DNA of 64,000 bases, from contig JAOASG010000057.1 of the NCBI GenBank assembly GCA_025210235.1, forward strand, positions 1-64,000, written 5' to 3'. The stretch is from Vallitalea sp. (GTDB lineage Bacteria > Bacillota > Clostridia > Lachnospirales > Vallitaleaceae). Below, piece after piece: positions 44,821-55,508 of the stretch. Every line of letters starts with the position of its first letter. The stretch's first letter is position 1. The position numbers and the translations under genes are program-made. A model generated the notes under the pieces. That model saw only the letters and a list, made by a program, of their open reading frames with translations, was not told the DNA's origin and did not search any database.

Positions 44821-45975
44821 ATGAATAATCTTTCTAAAAAAATTGGAATTATTGGTGGAGGTCAATTAGGTAAAATGATGGTACTTGACGCCAAGAGATT
44901 AGGGTTCTATGTTATAACATTAGACCCATCAGAGTGTTGCCCATCACACAGTATATCAGATGAGCATATAATAGCTTCTTTTGATGATGAGATGGCAATA
45001 AGAAATATGGCTGAAAAAGTTAATGTCATTACTTATGAATTTGAGCATATTAATGTAAACATATTAAAAAAATTAGAGCTAGAAGGTTATATAATTTATC
45101 CTACAGCAAAAAGTTTGGAAATAATTCAAGATAAATACTATCAGAAAACTACACTTCTCAAGAGTAATATAGCAATTCCTGAATTTCAATTAGTTAAATC
45201 CATACAAGATATAAAAAATGCCGGCAAAGAGTTTGGTTATCCAATGATGTTAAAAGCATGTACAGGTGGGTATGATGGAAAAGGTAACTGCGTTATAAAA
45301 AATGAGGATTTTATCCAAGAAGCGTATAAACAGTTGGGTAGTGGTAAAATATCACTTATGGTTGAAAAATTTGTTGAGTTTAAAAAGGAAATCTCTGTTC
45401 TTGCTTGCAGAGGAATAAAAGGTGAAATAGTTGTATATCCAGTAGGTGAGAATATTCATAAAGATAGTATATTAGATGAAACCAGAGTGCCTGCAGACAT
45501 AACAAAAGAGTGTACAGAAAAAGCTATGGAACTTGCACATGAAGTAATGGAGATATTTTCAGGTGTTGGTATGTTTTGTGTTGAGATGTTTGTTACATTG
45601 GATGATACATTATTAATTAATGAAGTAGCTCCTAGACCACATAATTCAGGACATTATACAATTGAAGGCTGTACTACATCACAATTTGAACAGCATATAA
45701 GAGCTATTACAGGAATACCTCTTGGAGATGTTAATCTTAAATGTCCCACTGTTATGAAGAATTTATTAGGTGAAGAGGGAGAAAGTGGAGTAGCTTATTA
45801 TACAGGACTTAATAAAGCTTATAAAGATGGAAATGTAAAGGTTCATATATATGGCAAAAAAGAAGTTAGACCAAAAAGAAAAATGGGCCATATTACAGCG
45901 TGTGCAAATACAGTAGATGAGGCTGTTAAAAAAGTTGAAAAAGCTAAAAAATATTTAAAGGTTATTAGTAAATAA
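44821..45975 (+). CDS. purK: N5-carboxyaminoimidazole ribonucleotide synthase
   Basis: A 384-residue ATP-grasp enzyme converting AIR, bicarbonate and ATP to N5-CAIR. IGIIGGGQLGKMMVLDAKRL opens the domain; CTGGYDGKGN is the ATP-grasp glycine loop and INEVAPRPHNSGHYTIEG the metal-binding end. ATG 44821 is chosen over TTG 44812 because AAGGAG is correctly spaced. First gene of the operon purK-E-C-F-M-N-D. Confidence 0.95.
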   Translation: MNNLSKKIGIIGGGQLGKMMVLDAKRLGFYVITLDPSECCPSHSISDEHIIASFDDEMAIRNMAEKVNVITYEFEHINVNILKKLELEGYIIYPTAKSLEIIQDKYYQKTTLLKSNIAIPEFQLVKSIQDIKNAGKEFGYPMMLKACTGGYDGKGNCVIKNEDFIQEAYKQLGSGKISLMVEKFVEFKKEISVLACRGIKGEIVVYPVGENIHKDSILDETRVPADITKECTEKAMELAHEVMEIFSGVGMFCVEMFVTLDDTLLINEVAPRPHNSGHYTIEGCTTSQFEQHIRAITGIPLGDVNLKCPTVMKNLLGEEGESGVAYYTGLNKAYKDGNVKVHIYGKKEVRPKRKMGHITACANTVDEAVKKVEKAKKYLKVISK

Positions 45976-46057
45976 TATCGTTTCTTAAAAAGACATTGGG
46001 TTATATTAATTAAATTTGTTAGAAAATTGAATAAATAATTAATAGGAGGTTATAAAT

Positions 46058-46573
46058 ATGAAACCTATGGTTGGAATAATTATGGGAAGTGATTCAGATT
46101 TGCCTGTTATGCAAGAATCGGCTAAAATATTAGATGAATATTGTATACCATATGAGTTAACTATTGTATCGGCTCATAGAACACCAGAAAAATTATTTGA
46201 ATATGGTAAAAAGGCTAAAGATAGAGGATTAAAAGTAATTATAGCTGGAGCAGGAGGAGCAGCTCATTTGCCAGGAATGATAGCTTCACTTACTACATTA
46301 CCAGTTATTGGAGTGCCTGTAAAAACTAGAACATTAAATGGTATTGACTCATTATATTCAATTGTTCAGATGCCACCAGGAATACCTGTTGCTACAGTTG
46401 CAATAAATGGTTCCAAAAATGCGGGGATATTAGCGGCTTCCATAATTGGAAGTTTTGATGATAATATAAGCAAAAGAATTGCAGAATATAAAAAGAACTT
46501 AAAAGATATGGTTGAGGATAAAGCAGAAAAGTTAGAAAAAATTAAGTACGATAGATACTTACAAGAAATGTAG
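46058..46573 (+). CDS. purE: N5-CAIR mutase
   Basis: A 171-residue class I PurE, which moves the carboxylate of N5-CAIR to C4, giving [17 protein letters not shown] and [10 protein letters not shown] carry the active-site Ser, Asp and His; [11 protein letters not shown] forms the phosphate loop. Class I is consistent with the purK partner upstream. RBS AGGAGG. Confidence 0.95.
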   Translation: MKPMVGIIMGSDSDLPVMQESAKILDEYCIPYELTIVSAHRTPEKLFEYGKKAKDRGLKVIIAGAGGAAHLPGMIASLTTLPVIGVPVKTRTLNGIDSLYSIVQMPPGIPVATVAINGSKNAGILAASIIGSFDDNISKRIAEYKKNLKDMVEDKAEKLEKIKYDRYLQEM

Positions 46574-46622
46574 GAAAATACTAGACCAAAAATGAATAAA
46601 AACAAATAGGAGGATTATTAGA

Positions 46623-47345
46623 ATGAAAAAAACTGAATTACTATATGAAGGAAAAGCAAAAAAAGTATTTATGACAGACGATAATGATAAGTTAATTGTA
46701 TCTTATAAAGATGATGCTACAGCATTTAATGGTGTAAAAAAAGGTACAATAGAAGAAAAAGGAAGTATTAATAATAGAGTTTCTAATTATTTAATGGGTT
46801 TAATTGAGCAAGAAGGTATACCTACTCATTTTGTTAAAGAGTTAAACGATCGTGAGACAGTAGTTAAGAAAGTTCAAATTGTGCCTTTAGAAGTTATAGT
46901 TAGAAATATTGCAGCTGGAAGTCTAAGTAAAAGATTAGGACTTGATGAAGGAACTAAGTTAGATAAAACAGTACTTGAATATTGTTATAAGAATGATGAA
47001 TTAGGCGATCCTATGATAAATGATTATCATATTTATGCTCTTTCATTAGCTACGAAAGAAGAACTTGAAAAAATATCCAATATGTCTTTCAAAATAAACG
47101 AAATTCTTTCAAAATATTTTGCTACAGTTAATATAGAGCTTATTGATTTTAAACTAGAATTTGGAAGAACACCTGATGGAACAATTATTTTAGCAGATGA
47201 GATATCTCCAGATACATGCCGTTATTGGGATAAAACAACAGGTGAAAAATTAGATAAAGATCGTTTTAGAAGAGACCTTGGTAATGTTGAAGATGCATAC
47301 AAGGAAATTTTAAAAAGAACTATAGGGAATATGGGTTGCAATTAG
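46623..47345 (+). CDS. purC: SAICAR synthetase
   Basis: A 240-residue enzyme joining CAIR and aspartate using [12 protein letters not shown] is the N-terminal ATP site, [13 protein letters not shown] and [12 protein letters not shown] are family signatures. It starts 49 bp after purE with RBS AGGAGG. Length is normal. Confidence 0.96.
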   Translation: MKKTELLYEGKAKKVFMTDDNDKLIVSYKDDATAFNGVKKGTIEEKGSINNRVSNYLMGLIEQEGIPTHFVKELNDRETVVKKVQIVPLEVIVRNIAAGSLSKRLGLDEGTKLDKTVLEYCYKNDELGDPMINDYHIYALSLATKEELEKISNMSFKINEILSKYFATVNIELIDFKLEFGRTPDGTIILADEISPDTCRYWDKTTGEKLDKDRFRRDLGNVEDAYKEILKRTIGNMGCN

Positions 47346-47367
47346 AAGGAAAGGAGTATTCCAAATC

Positions 47368-48756
47368 ATGTTTGATAAATTAAAAGAAGAATGTGGCGTA
47401 TTTGGAGTCTATAATAATAATAAATTTGATACATCAAGATTGACTTATTACGGACTTTTTGCACTTCAGCATAGAGGACAAGAAAGTGCTGGAATAGCTG
47501 TTAATAATAATGGAACTATTTTGTATAGAAAAGAAATGGGTATGGTTGCAGAAATATTTGATGATGTAGTGCTAAACTATTTAAAGGGGCATTCAGCGAT
47601 TGGACATGTTAGATATTCTACTACTGGAGAAAGTTATGCGGAAAACGCACAGCCTTTAGTAATAAAATATACTAAGGGTCATATGGCAATAGCTCATAAT
47701 GGAAATATTACAAATGCAAGTGAAATAAAAAAAGAATTAGAAGAACAAGGTACAATTTTCCAAACAACTTCTGATACAGAAGTTATTGCAGCTTTATTAT
47801 CAAGAAAAAGAATAAAATATAAAACTATCGAAGAGGCATTAAAAGAAGTTATGACAATTATTAAAGGAGCATACTCTTTGCTTGTTATGACACCTAATAA
47901 ACTTATTGCTGCTAGAGATCCTTTGGGTATGAGACCATTAATTATTGGTAAGAAAGAAGATTCTTATGTTTTTTCATCAGAATCATGTGCGTTTGATTCT
48001 CTAGGCATAAGCTGTGTTAGAGATGTAGAACCAGGAGAAATTATTGTAGTTGATAATAAAGGGATTACATCTATACAAACACCTACTCCTAAAAAATCAG
48101 CTTCTTGTATTTTTGAATATATATATTTTGCAAGACCAGATAGTGTAATGGATGGGATAGAAGTTTATAGTGCTAGATATAAAGCGGGTATTACACTTGC
48201 TAAAGAGCATCCTGTTGATGCAGATGTTGTAGTAGGAGTACCTGATTCTGGACTAGCTGCGGCACATGGATTTGCTGATGAATCAGGAATTGAATATGTT
48301 GGTGGATTTATGAAAAATAGATATGTTGGAAGGACGTTTATTCAACCTAGTCAAGAGATGAGAGAGCTAGGAGTTCATTTGAAATTGAATCCTATAAGAA
48401 GTCAAATAGAAGGAAAAAGAGTTGTAATGATTGATGATTCACTTGTAAGAGGTACTACAAGTAAGAAAATCGTAACTTTATTAAAAGACGCTGGTGCAAA
48501 AGAAGTCCATGTTCGAATTAGTTCACCTCCTGTTAAATATTCATGTTATTTTGGAATAGATACGCCTGAACGAAAAAAATTAATAGCTGGGAATATGTCG
48601 ATTGATGAGATTAGAGATTTAATTGGTGCTGATAGTTTAGGGTATATAAGTAATGAAGGATTACTTAGTACATGTAATAATGGAAAAAGAGACTACTGTA
48701 TGGCATGTTTTAATGGTAATTATCCAATACAGGTTAATCATGAGGAGGAAAAATAA
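47368..48756 (+). CDS. purF: Amidophosphoribosyltransferase
   Basis: A 462-residue enzyme catalysing the first committed step, PRPP and glutamine to phosphoribosylamine. A propeptide of about 10 residues precedes Cys11 ([10 protein letters not shown]), the N-terminal nucleophile after processing. [16 protein letters not shown] marks the glutaminase domain and [16 protein letters not shown] the PRPP site. Cysteines near the C terminus ([13 protein letters not shown]) fit an iron-sulfur cluster as in Bacillus PurF. Its stop overlaps the purM start. Confidence 0.96.
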   Translation: MFDKLKEECGVFGVYNNNKFDTSRLTYYGLFALQHRGQESAGIAVNNNGTILYRKEMGMVAEIFDDVVLNYLKGHSAIGHVRYSTTGESYAENAQPLVIKYTKGHMAIAHNGNITNASEIKKELEEQGTIFQTTSDTEVIAALLSRKRIKYKTIEEALKEVMTIIKGAYSLLVMTPNKLIAARDPLGMRPLIIGKKEDSYVFSSESCAFDSLGISCVRDVEPGEIIVVDNKGITSIQTPTPKKSASCIFEYIYFARPDSVMDGIEVYSARYKAGITLAKEHPVDADVVVGVPDSGLAAAHGFADESGIEYVGGFMKNRYVGRTFIQPSQEMRELGVHLKLNPIRSQIEGKRVVMIDDSLVRGTTSKKIVTLLKDAGAKEVHVRISSPPVKYSCYFGIDTPERKKLIAGNMSIDEIRDLIGADSLGYISNEGLLSTCNNGKRDYCMACFNGNYPIQVNHEEEK

Positions 48757-49784
48757 TGGCAATGGATTATAAAGCTTCTGGTGTTGATGTAGAAGCAGGG
48801 TATAAAGCAGTAGAATTAATGAAAAAACATGTAAAGACTACATTTAGAGAAGAAGTAGTTACAGAGATAGGTGGTTTTGGTGGATTGTTCTCCTTGGCAA
48901 AACATAAAATGGAAGAACCTATATTAGTTTCTGGGACTGATGGAGTTGGAACAAAATTAAAGATGGCTTTTTTACTAGATAAGCATAATACTGTAGGGAT
49001 TGATTTAGTTGCCATGTGTGTAAATGATATTATCTGTTGTGGAGCTGAGCCATTATTCTTTTTAGATTACATCGCTTGTGGTAAAAATATTCCAGAAAAA
49101 ATAGCAGAGATGGTAAGTGGTGTTGCTGAAGGGTGTAGACAATCTGGAGCTGCACTTATTGGGGGAGAAACAGCCGAAATGCCAGGATTTTACCCAGAGG
49201 ATGAGTACGATATGGCTGGTTTTGCAGTGGGTATTGTAGATAAAAGTAAAGTTATTGATGGTTCAAAGATATGTGAGGGTGACGTGCTTCTAGGATTGCC
49301 TTCATCTGGGATACATAGTAATGGGTATTCTCTTGTAAGGAAACTTTTTGAACCATTAGAAGATAATGCATCAAAATTTAATGAAGAGTTAGGATGTACT
49401 ATAGGTGAAGAACTAATTAAGCCTACAAAAATATATGTAAAACAAATAAATGAGTTAAAAGAAAAAGTAAATATAAAAGCAATTAGCCATATAACAGGTG
49501 GAGGATTTATTGAAAATATTCCTAGAGCATTAAAAGAAGGTTATTGTGCTAAAATAAATAAAGGGTCATGGCCTGTTAATAAGATTTTTAATATAATGCA
49601 AAAGCTTGGACAAGTAGAAGATAGAAGTATGTATAATACATTTAATATGGGGATTGGAATGGTACTAGTACTTAGTAAAGAAGAAGCAAACAAGGCTATT
49701 AACGTTTTGGAGAACATGGGAGAAAAAGGTTATTTGATAGGGACAGTACAAAAAGGAGAGCAAGGAGTAGAATTAAAATGTTAA
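48756..49784 (+). CDS. purM: AIR synthetase
   Basis: A 342-residue PurM closing the imidazole ring of FGAM with [27 protein letters not shown] and [15 protein letters not shown] are the family's ATP and substrate loops. It overlaps purF by one base and purN by seven, indicating tight coupling. Confidence 0.96.
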   Translation: MAMDYKASGVDVEAGYKAVELMKKHVKTTFREEVVTEIGGFGGLFSLAKHKMEEPILVSGTDGVGTKLKMAFLLDKHNTVGIDLVAMCVNDIICCGAEPLFFLDYIACGKNIPEKIAEMVSGVAEGCRQSGAALIGGETAEMPGFYPEDEYDMAGFAVGIVDKSKVIDGSKICEGDVLLGLPSSGIHSNGYSLVRKLFEPLEDNASKFNEELGCTIGEELIKPTKIYVKQINELKEKVNIKAISHITGGGFIENIPRALKEGYCAKINKGSWPVNKIFNIMQKLGQVEDRSMYNTFNMGIGMVLVLSKEEANKAINVLENMGEKGYLIGTVQKGEQGVELKC

Positions 49785-50401
49785 AAATTGGAGTTCTTGT
49801 TTCAGGAGGGGGAACTAATCTTCAAGCTATTATTGATAAAATAGTAGATGGTACTATACCTAATACAAAGATAGTATCTGTAGTAAGCAATAAAGAAAAT
49901 GCTTATGCCTTAGAAAGAAGTAAGAAATATAACATAGATGGTAAGTGTATAAAGCCTAGTGACTATTCGTCAAGAGTGGAATTTAGTGAGGCACTTAAAA
50001 ATCATTTTATTTCATTAAATGTTGATTTAATTGTTCTTGCAGGATATTTAGTTGTTTTATCAAAAGAATTTGTAAGCGCTTTTCCAAATAAAATAATGAA
50101 TATTCATCCTTCACTAATACCATCATTTTGTGGTGATGGGTATTATGGATTAAAAGTTCATCAAGCTGTAATAAATCGTGGTGCAAAGCTTACAGGTGCT
50201 ACTGTTCATTTTGTTGATGAAGGGACAGATACAGGACCTATTATTCTACAAAAAGCAGTTGATGTTAAAGATAGTGATACGCCAGAAATACTACAACAAA
50301 GAGTAATGAAAGAAGCAGAATGGATAATATATCCAGAAGCTATAAAATTGTTTGCTGAAAATAGAATTGAAATTAACGACAATAAAGTAATAATTAAATA
50401 G
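49778..50401 (+). CDS. purN: GAR transformylase
   Basis: A 207-residue folate-dependent formyltransferase acting on [15 protein letters not shown] binds phosphate; the catalytic Asn-His-Asp set lies in [11 protein letters not shown] and [13 protein letters not shown]. It overlaps purM by seven bases. Length is normal. Confidence 0.96.
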   Translation: MLKIGVLVSGGGTNLQAIIDKIVDGTIPNTKIVSVVSNKENAYALERSKKYNIDGKCIKPSDYSSRVEFSEALKNHFISLNVDLIVLAGYLVVLSKEFVSAFPNKIMNIHPSLIPSFCGDGYYGLKVHQAVINRGAKLTGATVHFVDEGTDTGPIILQKAVDVKDSDTPEILQQRVMKEAEWIIYPEAIKLFAENRIEINDNKVIIK

Positions 50402-50421
50402 AAATAGAAGGGATGAACTTA

Positions 50422-51681
50422 ATGAATATTTTTGTTATTGGAAGTGGTGGTAGAGAACATGCCATTGTATGGAAATTAGCAAAAAGTAATAAAATAGATA
50501 AAATATATTGTGCTCCTGGAAATGCTGGTATTGCAGAGATAGCTCAGTGCGTTGATATTTCTGCTACAGATATTAATAAACTGGTTGAATTTGTTAAGAA
50601 TAATCCTATTGATTTAACCGTAGTAGGTATGGATGATCCATTAATGCTAGGAATTGTTGATACTTTTGAAAAAGAAGGATTAAAAATATTTGGGCCAAGA
50701 CAAAATGCGGCAATTATTGAAGGAAGTAAAATATTTTCAAAAGAATTAATGAAAAAATATAATATTCCTACAGCAGAATATGCAGTTATAGAAGATGTAG
50801 TATCAGCAAAAGAATATATAAATAACTGTGAATATCCAGTTGTGATTAAAGCTGATGGATTAGCTCTTGGGAAAGGCGTTTTAATATGTAATACATTAGA
50901 AGAAGCAAAAGAAGCAATTAATACAATAATGATTGATAAAAAATTTGGTGATGCAGGAAATAAAATTGTTATTGAAGAGTTTTTGACAGGACCTGAAGTA
51001 TCTGTATTATCATTTTGTGATGGTGAAAATATAATTCCTATGGTTAGCGCGCAAGATCATAAAAGAGCTTTAGATGGAGATAAGGGATTGAATACAGGTG
51101 GAATGGGAACTTTTTCTCCTAGTAAATATTATACAGAAGAAATTCATAAAGAATGTATTAAAACAATTTTTACTCCTTCAATAAAAGCGATGAAAAGAGA
51201 AGGAAGACCTTTTAGGGGAATTATGTTTTTTGGACTTATGTTAACTGATAAAGGACCTAAATTATTAGAATATAATGCAAGATTTGGTGATCCAGAGGCT
51301 CAGGTAGTTTTGCCTAGATTAAAAACAGATTTAGTAGAAATTTTTGAATATGCAATTGAGGGTAGATTGAATGAAATAAATATAGAGTGGGATAATAAAG
51401 CAACAGTATGTGTTGTTTTAGCTTCAGGAGGCTATCCAGTAAAATATGATAAAGGATATGAAATAAAAGGATTAGAAATTCAAAAACAAAAAGAAGATAT
51501 TATTGTTTTTCATGCAGGAACTAAAAAAGAAAATAATAAGATAGTTACTAATGGGGGAAGAGTTCTAGGTATTACAGCAATTGGAAATGATATAAATGAA
51601 GCAAGAGAAAAAGCTTACAATGCTGTAAAAGAAGTGGATTTTTCTAATAAACATTTTAGAAGTGATATTGGAATTAAGTGA
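50422..51681 (+). CDS. purD: Phosphoribosylamine-glycine ligase
   Basis: A 419-residue ATP-grasp enzyme forming GAR from phosphoribosylamine and glycine. FVIGSGGREHAIVWKLA opens the protein, IKADGLALGKGV is the ATP loop, and EYNARFGDPEAQVVLPRL the metal site. ATG 50422 is preferred over ATG 50413, since GAAGGG is better spaced for the former. Last gene of the operon; purH, usually between purN and purD in Firmicutes, is absent here. Confidence 0.96.
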   Translation: MNIFVIGSGGREHAIVWKLAKSNKIDKIYCAPGNAGIAEIAQCVDISATDINKLVEFVKNNPIDLTVVGMDDPLMLGIVDTFEKEGLKIFGPRQNAAIIEGSKIFSKELMKKYNIPTAEYAVIEDVVSAKEYINNCEYPVVIKADGLALGKGVLICNTLEEAKEAINTIMIDKKFGDAGNKIVIEEFLTGPEVSVLSFCDGENIIPMVSAQDHKRALDGDKGLNTGGMGTFSPSKYYTEEIHKECIKTIFTPSIKAMKREGRPFRGIMFFGLMLTDKGPKLLEYNARFGDPEAQVVLPRLKTDLVEIFEYAIEGRLNEINIEWDNKATVCVVLASGGYPVKYDKGYEIKGLEIQKQKEDIIVFHAGTKKENNKIVTNGGRVLGITAIGNDINEAREKAYNAVKEVDFSNKHFRSDIGIK

Positions 51682-51722
51682 TGTTACTGAAAAAGTCCTT
51701 TAGTGTTTATATGTATATAAAA

Positions 51723-51745
51723 GGCCACTAAAAGAGGTAGTGGCC
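51723..51745. terminator. Bidirectional terminator between purD and arcC
   Basis: GGCCACTA pairs with TAGTGGCC around AAAGAGG. On the minus strand it is followed by TTTTATATA, a good terminator for arcC; on the plus strand the tail is weaker. Confidence 0.7.
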
Positions 51746-51773
51746 TATACTATATATACTATACCATTTATTA

Positions 51774-52733
51774 CTAATTACTAGTAATTATTGTTCCGCT
51801 TTTACCATCCATAACAAGGTGAGCATTTTCTAAGGAAGCAATTACTGCTTTTCTTCCTGTACCACTTTTTACAAATTCAATAGCTGCTCTTACTTTTGGT
51901 AACATACTACCTGGAGCAAAATGTCCTTCTTCGCAGTATCTTTCAGCTTCTTCAACAGACATAGTATCGATATCTTGTTGGTTAGGTTTACCCCAATTGA
52001 TAGATACTCTGTCTACTGCTGTTAAGATAAAAAGATAATCGGCATCTACTGTTTCAGCTAGTTTTGCAGAAGCGTAATCTTTGTCAATAACTGCTGGAGT
52101 ACCTACGTAATCACCACTTTGTTCTTTTATTACAGGAATACCACCACCACCACAAGCAATAACAATAAATTCGTTATCTAACATATTAACAATAGATTCT
52201 TTTTCTACAATATCTACTGGTTTTGGAGATGGAACCATACGTCTATATCCTCTTCCAGCATCTTCTTTAATAACTAAGTCTTTATTTTCTTGCATAAGCT
52301 TATCAGCTTCTTCTTTAGTATAATAGCTACCAATTGGTTTTCTTGGATTTTTAAATGCTTCATCTTCTTTACTCACCTCAACTTGAGTAACAACAGATGC
52401 TACATGCCAAGGCATTCCTTGAAGAAACAGTTCTTTCTTTATAGCTTTTTGAAGATGATAACCAATATAGCCTTGACTCATCGCTGTACACTCTGGAAGC
52501 TCAATCGGAACAACTTTTTCATTAGTTTTAGAAGCTTCCTCAAATGCTAAGTTAATCATACCAACTTGAGGACCGTTTCCGTGACTAATAACAATTTCGT
52601 TTCCTTGACTAATTAAATTAACAAGTGCCTTAGAAGCAATAGCCACTTTTTCTTGTTGTTCTATAGGGTTATTTCCTAAAGCATTACCACCAAGAGCGAT
52701 AACAATTCGATGTAAAGCGTTTTTATATGACAT
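51774..52733 (-). CDS. arcC: Carbamate kinase
   Basis: A 319-residue amino-acid-kinase-family enzyme making ATP from carbamoyl phosphate and ADP. IVIALGGNALG opens the protein; ISHGNGPQVGM, ACGGGGIPV and AVIDKDYASAKLA are the family motifs. It is the last gene of the agmatine cluster and yields one ATP per agmatine. A ribosome site GGAGGAAAA precedes the ATG. Confidence 0.95.
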   Translation of the reverse strand: MSYKNALHRIVIALGGNALGNNPIEQQEKVAIASKALVNLISQGNEIVISHGNGPQVGMINLAFEEASKTNEKVVPIELPECTAMSQGYIGYHLQKAIKKELFLQGMPWHVASVVTQVEVSKEDEAFKNPRKPIGSYYTKEEADKLMQENKDLVIKEDAGRGYRRMVPSPKPVDIVEKESIVNMLDNEFIVIACGGGGIPVIKEQSGDYVGTPAVIDKDYASAKLAETVDADYLFILTAVDRVSINWGKPNQQDIDTMSVEEAERYCEEGHFAPGSMLPKVRAAIEFVKSGTGRKAVIASLENAHLVMDGKSGTIITSN

Positions 52734-52842
52734 ATATTTTCCTCCATTATATTATAAATATTAATTTTATTTAGTCTATCTATTAGTGTTAGATAATATA
52801 ACTATATGAAACTATATGAAATTAATTCATAAGGTCGAGTAT

Positions 52843-52871
52843 TTAGGGGTTGTCCTATAGACAACCCCTAA
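52843..52871. terminator. Hairpin between aguD and arcC
   Basis: TTAGGGGTTGTC pairs with GACAACCCCTAA. There is no good T-run, so partial read-through into arcC is likely. Confidence 0.55.
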
Positions 52872-52889
52872 GTAATTTGTATTAAATGT

Positions 52890-54245
52890 CTATTTTTTAC
52901 TATTTGCGTAAAGAATATAACCAAATAGTGTGGTAAGTCCTGTTCCGATAATTAAAGTAAGATGATAGAGTGAATCCCATCCTTCACCTGTAAAGAACAG
53001 AAGAGCAATTCCTAAAGTTATAAATAAGAAACCTAATATACTTGAAACATAAAGTCCAAATTTGCCAAATGGTACTTTATATGGTCTTGGTGTATCAGCA
53101 TCTTGATTTCTAAGCTTAACTGCAGTTGGGAATAACCATAAATATGGTAAGAAGAACACTAGGAAACTAAATGATAAAATAGTCCAGAATGCGTCATTAG
53201 CACTTTCTGTAAGGGAGAAATTCAATAGGATTAATAATGTTGAAATTACACCCATTAATATATATGAATAATCTGGAGTATTGTATTTTTTATTACGATG
53301 TCCAAGTAGCTTTGTTTTTTTAGTAAATTCAGCTTCATCAAGAACTTCAACACCACCTAATGTCCAAGAAATCATATTTGATACAAGAGTAAATAGTGTC
53401 ACAACGATAATAACGTTAAATACTGCTGTCTGCGCTCCTCCAAATACACTACAAAGTTCTTTTAATGCAAGGAAGAAACCATCAAGTGGATTAATTGATT
53501 CTGCAGGAAGAGCAGCTAGAACACCAAATGTACCTATTATATAAAGAGCTGCGATAAGTATTCCTGCTAAGACAGTCATCTTAGGAATATTTTTTTCTGG
53601 TTGATCAATTTCTGAAGCAATTGAACTAATTAACTCAAATCCCAAGAGATTGTATACTATAGCCGAACTAAATGAGATAGTATCAAAATCGAAAGATAAT
53701 GAGAAATTGGATAATGAAAAATCATTTGCAAATCCATTTTGTGCACCGTAAACAACACCTAAAACACCGAAAACAACTAGTACGGCAACTTTTAAGATAG
53801 CTGCAATATTGGTAACAGTAATACTTAGGTCAACACCTCTAATACCAATATAAACTACTACCCAACACATAAATATTGCGATAAAAGCAGATGGCCATAC
53901 ACCCATATCAGGTGCGAATGCCATTGAGAACCAAAAGCTAAATGCAATAAATACGGCTGGCATCCAAAATGCAACGTTTACCCAGTAAAACCATGCTACA
54001 AGAGATGCCTGTAATTCACCAAAAGCTCTTTTAACCCATGTATAGATACCACCATCTTCAGGATATGCGGCTCCAAGTTCTGCGTTGATTAAACCATAAG
54101 GAATAAAGAATAATATTGTTGTTAATAACCAAACTGTTATGGATGATACACCCATTGCTGCGGGAGCTACAAAAGTATCTAGTACTACGATTCCACAGAC
54201 TGTAAATGAGATCATTTTAAATAAACTTACTTTTTTTTGTTCCAT
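52890..54245 (-). CDS. aguD: Agmatine/putrescine antiporter-like APC permease
   Basis: A 451-residue permease with twelve predicted helices of the APC superfamily. GGIYTWVKRAFGELQASLVAWFYW follows the LGAAYPED motif (written here in part only). In enterococci and streptococci AguD exchanges external agmatine for internal putrescine. Position between agmatine deiminase and carbamate kinase supports the same role. Exact substrates remain inferred from context. Confidence 0.85.
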   Translation of the reverse strand: MEQKKVSLFKMISFTVCGIVVLDTFVAPAAMGVSSITVWLLTTILFFIPYGLINAELGAAYPEDGGIYTWVKRAFGELQASLVAWFYWVNVAFWMPAVFIAFSFWFSMAFAPDMGVWPSAFIAIFMCWVVVYIGIRGVDLSITVTNIAAILKVAVLVVFGVLGVVYGAQNGFANDFSLSNFSLSFDFDTISFSSAIVYNLLGFELISSIASEIDQPEKNIPKMTVLAGILIAALYIIGTFGVLAALPAESINPLDGFFLALKELCSVFGGAQTAVFNVIIVVTLFTLVSNMISWTLGGVEVLDEAEFTKKTKLLGHRNKKYNTPDYSYILMGVISTLLILLNFSLTESANDAFWTILSFSFLVFFLPYLWLFPTAVKLRNQDADTPRPYKVPFGKFGLYVSSILGFLFITLGIALLFFTGEGWDSLYHLTLIIGTGLTTLFGYILYANSKK

Positions 54246-54273
54246 GATATCTCTCCTTCACTTTTAATAGCAT

Positions 54274-55386
54274 TTATTTTTTTAACCCCATAGGCTGTTG
54301 CTGGGTGATACAATGAATATTTCCTCCCCCAAGGATAATTTCACGAGCATATATTCCGACTACTTCTCTATCAGGAAATACATTGCTCAATGTTTCAATA
54401 GCTTTTTTATCATAAACCTCATCATTAAATAGAGGTAGAATGACAGCTTCATTTGCAATATAAAAATTAGCATAGGAAGCGGCTTGTCTGTCGCCTTCAT
54501 TACGAGGGAGAGTACCGTCTACAGCATCTACACCTTCGCTTTCTTCCTTAGTAATTAGTACCTCATTTGGAATATGTAGCTTATGAATAGTAAGCTTTCT
54601 TCCTTTAGCATCGGTTTCATTAGATAAATAATCATAAGCTGCTTTTGAAAGAGGGTACTGTGGATCGTTTTCATCGTCAGTCCAAGCAAGAACTAAAACG
54701 CCAGGTGCACAGTAGTGTACGATATTATCAACATGTTCGTTTGTTTCATCAAGATAAATACCATTTGGAAGCCATAACACTTTTTCTACACCTAAATATT
54801 CTTTTAACATGTTTTCAATTTCTTCTTTAGATAAATCAGGATTTCTACTTTCATTAAGTAAGCATTCTTCTGTAACAATTGCTGTTCCATCGCCATCACT
54901 ATGAATAGATCCACCTTCTAGAATGAATTCTTCTAAAGAATAATAATCAATATTTTCTATTTCACAAACTTTACGAGCTACTTGATCATCTTTATCCCAA
55001 GGGAAGTAAAGACCATCGACTAAGCCACCCCAAGCATTAAAGCGCCAATCTACACCACGAACATCGCCTTTTTCGTTAACAACAAAAGTAGGACCAATAT
55101 CTCTCATCCAAGAATCATCATTTGACATTTCAACAACACGGACATTGCTACTTAAGGCTTCTCTTGCCGCTTCATATTGTCTAGCAGATACACACATAGT
55201 TACATTTTCATACTTAGCAATGGTTTCTGCTACGTCTACAAAAGCTTTTTGAGCTGGTTTTGCACCTAATCGCCAGTTATCAGTTCTTTCAGGCCAAACC
55301 ATCCAACATCCAACATGTTTTTCAAATTCCCCTGGCATTCTAAAGCCGTCTTTTTTTGGGGTACTATTTTGTATTTTATTTGCCAT
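54274..55386 (-). CDS. aguA: Agmatine deiminase
   Basis: A 370-residue guanidine-modifying enzyme converting agmatine to N-carbamoylputrescine and ammonia. [12 protein letters not shown] holds substrate-binding Asp, [12 protein letters not shown] the Glu/His region, and [13 protein letters not shown] the catalytic Cys near the C terminus. The start is ATG 55386: GGAGGAT lies inside the longer frame that begins at 55401. Gene order aguB-aguA-aguD-arcC is close to that of lactic acid bacteria. Confidence 0.96.
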   Translation of the reverse strand: MANKIQNSTPKKDGFRMPGEFEKHVGCWMVWPERTDNWRLGAKPAQKAFVDVAETIAKYENVTMCVSARQYEAAREALSSNVRVVEMSNDDSWMRDIGPTFVVNEKGDVRGVDWRFNAWGGLVDGLYFPWDKDDQVARKVCEIENIDYYSLEEFILEGGSIHSDGDGTAIVTEECLLNESRNPDLSKEEIENMLKEYLGVEKVLWLPNGIYLDETNEHVDNIVHYCAPGVLVLAWTDDENDPQYPLSKAAYDYLSNETDAKGRKLTIHKLHIPNEVLITKEESEGVDAVDGTLPRNEGDRQAASYANFYIANEAVILPLFNDEVYDKKAIETLSNVFPDREVVGIYAREIILGGGNIHCITQQQPMGLKK

Positions 55387-55508
55387 AGCTGTATCCTCCA
55401 AAATTTAATTTAGATTTTTATTTTACTTAACTTTCCCACTTTAAAATTAATACATTATATTTATTAGTGAAAAAGTTAAGTATTGAAAACTTTTATTAAC
55501 TATTTATA

